DNA of 64,000 nt, from assembly GCA_032207245.1 (NCBI GenBank), contig CM063510.1:163248189-163312188 (forward strand), read 5' to 3'. Of this stretch, positions 55,668-64,000 are shown one piece after another (the first letter of the stretch is position 1; the number at the start of each line of letters is the position of its first letter). A program made the position numbers and the translations under genes. The notes below the pieces were generated by a model. That model ran no database searches. It had not been told where the DNA came from and saw only the letters and a program-made list of their open reading frames with translations. Source of the stretch: Pardosa pseudoannulata (Eukaryota; Arthropoda; Arachnida; Araneae; Lycosidae).

Positions 55668-55935
55668 AAGCCTCCAGGTTCACACCTCCTTTAGGTGTGT
55701 ACGGGGTTCACTATCCCGGGGTACCTGAGTGATCTTTTCTAGCGTTCTTCCTGTTAGTCCTGAGCTTACCTTTGTGGAGTTTGCTCCTTACCGGGTTGGA
55801 CCACAGTAAAATCGGACCATGACGGAGCCTCTCGTAGGTCAGCGGTGGCTTGGTAGCCATTTATGGGTCACTGTCGTAGCATGGTCATCAGGAGTTGCTG
55901 CTGTATGGCTTAGGCCGGGTGAGCTTAAAACACAC
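55668..55935 (+). mobile_element. 268-bp retroposon (SINE-like) with 13-bp target duplication
   Basis: A GC-richer insert between perfect direct repeats TTATATATATAGT (55,655-55,667 and 55,936-55,948). The right end (GCTTAAAACACAC) is A-rich and resembles a short 3' tail, so the insert is probably plus strand. Near the left end are a 7-bp hairpin (CACACCT / AGGTGTG) and a weak B-box-like GGGTTCACTATCCC. No coding frame. The family is not recognised. Confidence 0.65.
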
Positions 55936-55948
55936 TTATATATATAGT

Positions 55949-56918
55949 GATCAAATTTTTAATGAGTCAAATTGGCTCGGTAATTAAATGTAGTTTTAAA
56001 GATACTTAACGTAGAAAATTGAGAACTTCAAACTTTAAAAAATAAAAATAACATTTTCTAACTACTTCACTTCGTTCAAAATTATGAAATTATTTTATTA
56101 CTATACCAGCTTTTAAAGCACCTACTTTACAGACGCAATATCCGCAATGCACAGATTTCTTTCTCTTAATCGCAAGATTTCATTTCCATATTTCACAGTA
56201 GGAAATTATTCTAAGTATTTTAAAATACTTTATTCACTGTACGTAAATCAGGTTGCAGTAACCGGAACGTAAATATCTATCTAACGGTTAAAGATGAAAA
56301 CTTTTAAGGACCATTATTTAGAAGTCTAACGATCATAAAAATAAACTAAATCTTAGCTTTTAACAGTTTTATAAATTTACAAAATATCTTTAAGCTTTCT
56401 TCCCTCTTCTTGAATTAACATTTAATGGAATCTCTTCCTATTTTCCAAACTTAGAACCTTTTCATAAGTTATAAATAACTAAAATAGCTTCTTTAGATAT
56501 ACATATATATATTTCATTTCTGATTTTTTTCCTGTTTGATATTTAGAAGTAAAGTCAAAACTTTTGAAAGATTAAAAAATATTTCAAAACTGACTTTCTT
56601 TTTTTTACTGAATTGAATGTACATTAATTTTTGGTGACTTAAAATTTCATACATTCACCATTTCAGTTGGCCTTTTTATCCAATTATGGGATTAAAGAAA
56701 GAAGTTTTTACTTCTTTACTTTCCGAAGACACATTTCTGGTCAACAAGTTTTTGAACTCAGGCTTATCTGAAAGAAATAAATATTTTTTTTTTCAGATGA
56801 ATTTTTAAAATGTTTCATTTTTAAAAGATTAAAGAAAGGAACAATAACTTTGATTGAAAGTTTTAGATTTAAAGAAAAGTAAATTGTTTTACTGTATTTT
56901 ATTTCGCAACTTGTATTA
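55949..56918. other. AT-rich intergenic DNA
   Basis: Begins shortly before a 17-base string shared with 49,781-49,797 (55,962-55,978). Nothing else identifiable. Confidence 0.6.
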
Positions 56919-58018
<1,100 letters not shown>

Positions 58019-58090
58019 TATTTTATATTTTATAAACTAAGTTGACTACATTATGAGTGTGATAGTAATCTATGCATTTTAATGAATGCA

Positions 58091-59070
58091 TTAACCCTTA
58101 GCTGTAGGCACGCTTTTGTACCACTGCGTACCAGCAACTCTGGAACATTTTCGCAGCGGGACGAGTGCGAAGAAGGAGTCTTATTTTAAGTGAGAAGAAT
58201 CACACGTGCTTGTCAAAGTTTTCGATTTTGTTTATTTTATACATATGCACATTCTTGTAAATGAAAAGTAAATTTTAAATTGTTTAATTCACCATGGTGT
58301 GATGTCTTTGGAAACCATCTTCCATGTGCATTCTGGGTTTACTTGGGCAAGTGTCACAGTACTCATATTGATAACAACTCCAATAAAAGCCCTAAACCTA
58401 CCTCTTCCACCACACGCCATGTTTGCCAAATAGATTTACTAGATAATTCTTTATTCTTTAGAACATTTTCTGAGTACTTGTTGGTTTCTTTTATAATTTC
58501 ATTCACCAGTTGGTTTGTGAAAATAATTTGAAATCTTGTGTCGGCTGTACAATATATGTAGGAATTTGAGGTCCAATGACTTTTAACGATACACTAAAAT
58601 GTATTCTATCCGGAATATCTAATTCTTCCGTGACATCAAGCCATTCATCTAAGTCTTCCGGCAACTCTTCGCTTTCACTTTCAATAACTACCATTCGTCG
58701 TCTCTGTGGTAGTATAATTTAGGAACCACTATTTGAAGTGTCAGAATTATAATCAACATTTTCTTCCACAATATCTTCTAACAATGAAAAAGTAAAGACA
58801 TCTCTACTATCACTCAACTTTATATTCTCATCACAATAATTATTTTTCTCCCTGTTGCTAACCATAAAATGGGTCAAATAAGGCTTCAATCGTAACAGTA
58901 GAGAGACCTAGCACATTTTAAATACATATAACAATTGCCAATGCCGACGATTCTGTAACATCTTAAGTTTAATCATACTAAAAACATTGGGATCCACAGC
59001 AAAGCTTACGGAGTTACGGAACAAATGACGGACGGATCCGTAGTGGATCCCACGAAACGCTAAGGCTTAA
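58091..59070 (-). mobile_element. piggyBac-type transposon remnant with TTAA target sites
   Basis: TTAA at 58,091-58,094 and 59,067-59,070 flank short inverted ends CCCTTAGC (58,095-58,102) and the complement of GCCTTAGC (59,059-59,066). TTAA duplication and a CCC-type terminus are hallmarks of piggyBac. The interior (972 bp) contains a broken transposase start. It is too short for a full transposase, so it is an internally deleted copy. Confidence 0.7.
58282..58869 (-). pseudogene. piggyBac transposase N-terminal fragment, frameshifted
   Basis: On the minus strand, an acidic N-terminal region (from an ATG near 58,867; rich in D, E, S; includes ESESEELPEDLDEWLD) leads into the typical entry of the piggyBac transposase domain: GPQIP, then DFKLF. 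The continuation FTNQLVNEIIKETNKYSEN lies in another frame, and a further shift gives AFIGVVINMS. A stop also lies near 58,720. At least two frameshifts and one stop make it non-functional. The DDD catalytic core is absent. Recognition is by motif pattern only. Confidence 0.65.
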
Positions 59071-59673
59071 TTATAGTAAAATAAAATGATTGTACAACCT
59101 TTTTTCTGATAAACTGTATTCTTATTCAATCAGCATACGTGTAAAATGACCAATGAAAGAAACATTCAATCATTTTATTTCAACTCATAAAAGAAAAACA
59201 ACTAAACTAAGATAAAATATTATTGTCAGATTTCACAAAATAATGCAGTATTGCAACAGTAATGTGTAAAAAAGATATGCAAAATCAAAGCATAATTACA
59301 TAATTGACAGAGTTTTTAAACGGAGCTTCAACTCCGCTATGAAGATGAAAATGTTGGCTATATACTTTGGCAGAAAATATCTGTATTCTCTAATAAATTA
59401 TCAGTTGTCTTAACGGAATATTTTTGTTCTGTTCTCCCTGTCAAATATACCTCCGTACTGCAATTACTCCCTTGTAGTAACCTAACTTTTTTAGTTAAAT
59501 ACTTATGCAGTCAAAAAGTTATTTTATTACATCAAGAGAACTTCGGACACTTTAATTCGTAAAGTGTTCAATATAACTGATATTTTTTAAATTCACCAAA
59601 TTTAATATATTTTGCTTACGGTCGAATAAAATTTTACATGTTCTTAGATAACGCTATTACTTTATGTTATTTA
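59071..59673. other. AT-rich intergenic DNA
   Basis: No frame, repeat or RNA motif could be supported. Confidence 0.6.
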
Positions 59674-60239
59674 CAAAGTCTTTCAATAATGACAGGTATA
59701 TTTGAAAAATCAATAAAAACTAAAAGGGTAGTGAAAGAAAATTCACCGATTGTGTCAATATGCTTTGGGACAACAGTAAATTTTCAGACAGAAAATAGTT
59801 ACAAAATCCAACAACAGATAGCGCTTCAGGCCATTTGAAAAATATAGAAGAAACCGCAGTCTGTGAGTTTGCGAATCTGAAAGTCATCTCTCTGTTGTAA
59901 GCCTATGCTGTTCCCAGATTCCAAGTTTGCTTTGAAAAAAAGGTTTATTCCTTAGAACAGAAGATTGCCTGGCTTGAGACGTTTACATGTGTTTCTGATA
60001 ATTTAATTCTGAGATTATACCGTATAATTGTAGCGCATGGTGGAGATGTGGAAAATATAGTAGATATTTTCAGCTTGCAGCGCCGTCTGTTGTGAAATAT
60101 TGTAACTAATTTTGAAAGTATGTCTGCCTGAAAATTTATTGTTGTCTCAAACATATTGTAATAAAAGGTATATTTTTTATCGCTGCTTGTTTAGTTTTTA
60201 TTGATTTTTAAATTTCCCGGTCGTTTTTGAAACACTATG
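59674..60239. mobile_element. Long-TIR, mariner-type MITE (566 bp)
   Basis: Flanked by TA on both sides (59,672-59,673; 60,240-60,241). Arms of about 170 bp (59,674-59,840 and 60,065-60,239) are imperfect inverted repeats sharing TTTCAA, AAATCAATAAAAACTAAA, AAATTTTCAG and, at their inner ends, CAACAGA(T/C)(A/G)GCGCT. No transposase frame lies between the arms. Confidence 0.65.
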
Positions 60240-60505
60240 TATATTTTCACTTTAAATCAGATACACTTAACGTAAGACACACACTTAAATACACACGCAT
60301 TTAAATATATATGTATATGAATATGTAATCCGTTTAAAATTAGTTCTGCCAGTTACAATAATTTAGCCCCTAATATATTTCCATCCCTGGACTTGACTGG
60401 CAAGAAGAAATCTACGCAACTAGCAGTAATGATTTTGCAGTTGGACCATTCAATAAAAGGAAGCAACTAAATCCAGCTTGAAACTTTTTTTTCGGAGTTA
60501 CTAAA
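60240..60505. other. Intergenic DNA upstream of a short open frame
   Basis: No feature supported beyond a short run of ACAC/TATA simple sequence near 60,277-60,325. Confidence 0.5.
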
Positions 60506-60754
60506 ATGACACATTACTCTGTCAAAGACAGAAGGATCATGAAAACAGTTGACTTTACTGAATCGGGCACCACAGCGAGACATGGAGACGAATTCCTTCC
60601 CAGAGAAAGTAGTTTAGTCCGCTCTCTCAGCTGTAAAGAAGAAATTAAACCATTGAAAAGAGAGAGCCATTTGCCTGTACAGCTGGGGAATATGCTGAAT
60701 GGACAGAAACTTCGCATTTATTTCAGAGTTATCTTTGAGAGACTGTTAAAATAA
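60506..60754 (+). CDS. Hypothetical 82-residue open frame
   Basis: This frame is not recognised. It starts at an ATG with A at -3 (ACTAAAATGAC) and encodes a charged, soluble sequence without a signal peptide or membrane segment. Its composition (about equal acidic and basic residues, few I/K/N runs) and GC content are more coding-like than the flanks. It could be one exon of a host gene: the last residues, IFERLLK, may be intronic read-through, since a possible splice donor (CAGAG-TTATC) is not canonical. It could equally be debris of a mobile element. No repeat copy of it was seen in the window. Confidence 0.25.
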   Translation: MTHYSVKDRRIMKTVDFTESGTTARHGDEFLPRESSLVRSLSCKEEIKPLKRESHLPVQLGNMLNGQKLRIYFRVIFERLLK

Positions 60755-61919
60755 TTTTAAGTCGCGAATACTCTTTTAGATAAGATATTTTGTGTCTGGT
60801 AAAATATTTTTGAAGGAATAAGAATTCGAAAGAGGACAATTTTTAAGAGATATTTTGAGTGCAATAATTTTGATAGATTACACATATGTTGTGTGTGTGT
60901 GTGAATACATCTATGTGTGTTAAATGGTCAGTAGACGTTACAAAGTGTTCATGAAAATTTTGAGCTTCAGTTTATGGAAATTTTTATACATACACAAACA
61001 AATAAATAAAATATTAAAATGATTATAAATAAATTATGAAAACTATAATACAATATTTAGCAATATATAAAAACCAAAAAAATCATTTAAAATTATCTTA
61101 CTAAATTACATATATTTTTATAAATTTCAAAATTTCAAAATTTTTTCTTTATTTTAAAACATTTCTTGCTAGTTAATTTATATTTTTTATATTTTCAAGT
61201 TATTATTACTTAAATTTATATTTAACACACGTTTGGGTATTTTTAGCAAATTGTTTAAATAGATATTTATGCGATATTAATTTAGTGCTATACGTAAAAT
61301 TTACATGAAAAATTCAGGCTTTCAAAACTTGAATTAAATTATCATATTCTAAATAAAGTCAAAACTTAATACAAGGAAACTTTGGTAAACATTCTATAGA
61401 ATCTATGAAAATATTATTTATTAAGTTGAAAGAAGCATTTACAATTGCATAAAAAATAAATTATTTAAAAAAATATCAATTAATTTTAAGGTAAAAATTT
61501 AGTGTGATTAATTCAGTTAAACTTCAATTTATATTTGTAAATTTTTGAAATTTTGAGTTAGCAATTTATAAAAACATCTTGAAGTCTCTACGATTTCCTT
61601 AAGGTAGTAATAAGTGTAAATCCAAAGAGTATTTCTTTACTGATACTACAAAAAAAAGTCTTCAAATAAATAAAATATTTTAAGATATACGATAATTTTT
61701 ACGGATTTCTTCAAGACGAAATATGAAGTCATTAAACACGGTAATGAAGGGTACTTTAAAGCAAAACATCCTCGAAAAAGAAGAGAATATTCGAGCATGA
61801 ATTTTGAACAGATAAGTACATATTTATACTGCAGACATCATATTATGTTTTATACCGTACCCCAAGGCTTAAGCCGTTTCTCATGAATATCTGACCTTGT
61901 TTATATTTAAAATGATATA
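60755..61919. other. AT-rich intergenic DNA
   Basis: Short TG run near 60,890-60,901. No gene supported. Confidence 0.6.
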
Positions 61920-63297
61920 TAATGCTTAAGTTTGCAAAAACCATCTACCGCTTATTTTTTAAAGCTATAAGCTATTTTTTACTACTGTGGAAACGTATAG
62001 ATTTAGAGGTAAATGAGGCAAGTCTATTTAAAAGATATTACCCGAAAAATTTGAATATTGTATGTAAAATTTTATTTTCGATTTTTGGTAAACACACTTG
62101 TAAATATTTAAAAAACACCTCTGAATAAAAAAATCTGGAATTTAATAATCGAGAAAAAATAGACCATATTTTATCTATATAAATTCTGAAATTTAAAATT
62201 CTCTCTTTTCAAGATTTTTTAAAATCCTAATTTCCTCAGCCCCACAAATTAAATTCAGGATGTGAGTCTTTGCCACTGCCTTTGGTTTTCGCTTATTTTA
62301 AAGCTATACGCACTTTTTTACTACTGTGGAAACGCATAGATTTGGAGGTAAATAAGGCAAGTCTACTTAAAAGATATTACCCTAAAAATTTGAATATTGT
62401 GTGTAAAATTATATTTTCGATATTTGATAAACACACTTATAAATATTTAAAAAACACTTCTGAATAAGACATCTGAAATTTAATAATCGAGGAAAAAGAT
62501 ATATTTTGTCTATATAAATTCTGAAATTTAAAATTCTCTCATTTCTCGTTTTTTTTTAATCTTAATTTCCTCAGTCACACAAATTAAATTCAGGGAGTGA
62601 GTCTTAGCCATTGCCTTTAGTTTCCGCTTATTTTAAAGCTGTATGCACTTTTTTACTACTGTGGAAACGTATAGATTTAGAGGTAAATGAAGCAAGTCTA
62701 CTTAAAAGATATTATCCTAAAAATTTCAATATTGTATGTAAAATTATATTTTCGATTTTTGGTAAACACCCTTGTAAATATTTAAAAAATAACAAAAAAT
62801 CTGAAATTTAATAATCGAGGGAAAATAGATTATATTTTATCTATATAAATTATGGAATTTAAAATTCTCTCATTTCTCGTTTTTTTTTAATCTTAATTTC
62901 CTCAGTCACACAAATTAAATTCAGGGAGTGAGTCTTTGCCACTGCCTTTAGTTTCCGCTTATTTTAAAGCTATACGCACTTTTTTACTACTGTGGAACCG
63001 TATAGATTTAGAGGTAAATGAAGCAAGTCTACTTAAAAGATATTATCCTAAAAATTTCAATATTGTATGTAAAATTATATTTTCGATTTTTGGTAAACAC
63101 ACTTGTAAATATTTAAAAAACACCTCTGAATAAAAAATTTGAAATTTAATAATTTAGGAAAAAATAGATTTTATTTTATCTAAATGAATTCTGGAATTTT
63201 GAATTCTCTTATTTCCCTTTTTTTTCTAATCTTAATTTCTTCAGCCACATAAATTAAATGAAGGGAGTGAGTCTTTGCCACTGCCTTTGGTTTCACA
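61920..63297 (+). repeat. 335-bp tandem repeat, four copies plus a fragment, open frame in each
   Basis: Anchor ACTACTGTGG at 61,981, 62,320, 62,655 and 62,986 gives spacings of 339, 335 and 331 bp; a fifth copy is cut near 63,297. Each full copy keeps a 65-68-codon frame on the plus strand (61,922-62,128; 62,270-62,467; 62,611-62,811; 62,936-63,133) sharing LLLWKRIDLEVNEASL and NIVCKI(I/L)FSIFGKH. Copies 1, 2 and 4 end CKYLKNTSE or a close variant; copy 3 has a shifted end. The protein is not recognised. The remaining 130 bp of each unit is AT-rich and non-coding. Confidence 0.85.
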
Positions 63298-63359
63298 CTA
63301 TAAAAATAAAAGACAGAATTAATCATTGACACTTTTTAGTTTCACATGTGTTGGTTCTG

Positions 63360-63545
63360 AACTATTGTAGCTTAATCAGGAGAGGTGTTGCACTAATAAC
63401 CAGAGGGTTGTGGATTCGAGCCCTGGGCTGGTGAAAGATCCTAAAAGAGTTTAATTATCACTGCAGGGGCACTTGAAAAGGGTCCGTGGTTTTAATGTCC
63501 TCCAAGTTCGAATAACACATCTATATAGGTCAGGCCAACCCTGGG
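63360..63545 (+). mobile_element. tRNA-derived SINE, second family
   Basis: A tRNA-like head: A-box-like TAGCTTAATCAGGAGAGGTG (63,368-63,387) and B-box GGATTCGAGCC (63,412-63,422), followed by a GC-richer body to about 63,545. It is unrelated in sequence to the satellite-associated SINE. No acceptor-stem pairing or CCA-like end supports a true tRNA gene. Confidence 0.55.
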
Positions 63546-63719
63546 TATCTTCTTCTTTGTTTTTCTAAATTACGAAAATTCTCTTTAGACATAAATATGT
63601 TTTTCCACCTTAGCGGTTAATACTTCAAAACTTAAGGCACAATGTTTCGCTTTATTTTGTGTAGTCTCTGACTCATGTGCATGTCTTGTACCAGTGGCAT
63701 GAAAAACCACAATAATATA

Positions 63720-64000
63720 CAGGTTTTTTAAAAAATGACCAGTTTATTTGAAAAATCAATAAAAATTAAACGGAGAGTGATAAAAATACACAATTAATTG
63801 CAATATGCTTTGGACAATATTAAATTTTCAGGCAGGCAAACTTTCAAAATTAGTTACAATGTTCCACAACAGATGGCGCTCCAATCTGGAAAAATCTAAA
63901 CTACGATATTTTCCCGATATCCATTAGCCTCAGCAATTAAATGGCGTTTTCTCATAACGAAATTATCACAAATCCGTGTATACGTCTCAGGTGGGATAGC
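63720..64000 (+). mobile_element. Second copy of the long-TIR mariner-type element, cut by the window end
   Basis: Preceded by TA (63,718-63,719). The arm 63,720-63,895 matches the arms of the element at 59,674-60,239: AAATCAATAAAAATTAAACGG, CAATATGCTTTGG and CAACAGATGGCGCTC are shared. The other arm would lie beyond the window. Confidence 0.6.

Overview
The window is AT-rich, intron-era eukaryotic DNA with no prokaryotic hallmarks. Its content (a Ty1/copia retrotransposon with a tRNA-iMet half-molecule primer site, RTE-type LINE debris, a piggyBac relic, a Helitron-like element, mariner-type and other TIR elements, tRNA-derived SINEs with pentanucleotide tails, long TA/TG microsatellites) fits an arthropod or other invertebrate genome; the species cannot be named from the sequence alone. 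No host protein gene could be supported with confidence.

Layout. 1-5.3 kb: AT-rich intergenic DNA with one probable TIR DNA element (1,462-2,837). 5.3-47.2 kb: a large composite satellite locus. Its core (about 9.65-42 kb, plus strand polarity) is a higher-order repeat (HOR) of at least 15 complete units, 1.06-2.87 kb each. Every unit has the same order: degenerate 30-bp repeats, an AT-rich block, a pentamer tract, a 223-bp tRNA-derived SINE on the minus strand, a variable array of a 39-bp repeat, and a variable array of an exactly 100-bp repeat. Flanking blocks (5.3-6.26 kb and 43.7-46.4 kb) carry the same 39-bp and 30-bp repeats in the opposite polarity, and a last short block (46.5-47.0 kb) flips back. 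One unit (6.5-9.65 kb) has its satellite replaced by about 2.2 kb of almost pure C/T.

47.2-56 kb: a nested transposon region. A 305-bp tandem repeat (2.5 copies) was interrupted by a 1.2-kb TIR element and by a 5'-truncated RTE-like LINE with a perfect 14-bp target duplication. Next to it lies a young, structurally complete Ty1/copia element (49,901-55,616, minus strand; two 392-bp LTRs with 2 mismatches, 5-bp target duplication). Its single long polyprotein frame is broken only by one in-frame UGA between integrase and reverse transcriptase, in the context UGA CUA G, a known readthrough context. A 268-bp retroposon with a 13-bp target duplication follows.

56-64 kb: intergenic DNA with a Helitron-like element, a broken piggyBac copy between TTAA sites, two mariner-type long-TIR elements (the second runs off the window), a 335-bp tandem repeat with an open frame in each of four copies, and a second type of tRNA-derived SINE.

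Nothing here is an operon-like gene set. The sequence reads as heterochromatin or a repeat-rich intergenic domain built by SINE-seeded satellite amplification and nested transposition. Several segments of the satellite look either degenerate or badly polished; this is flagged because it affects interpretation.
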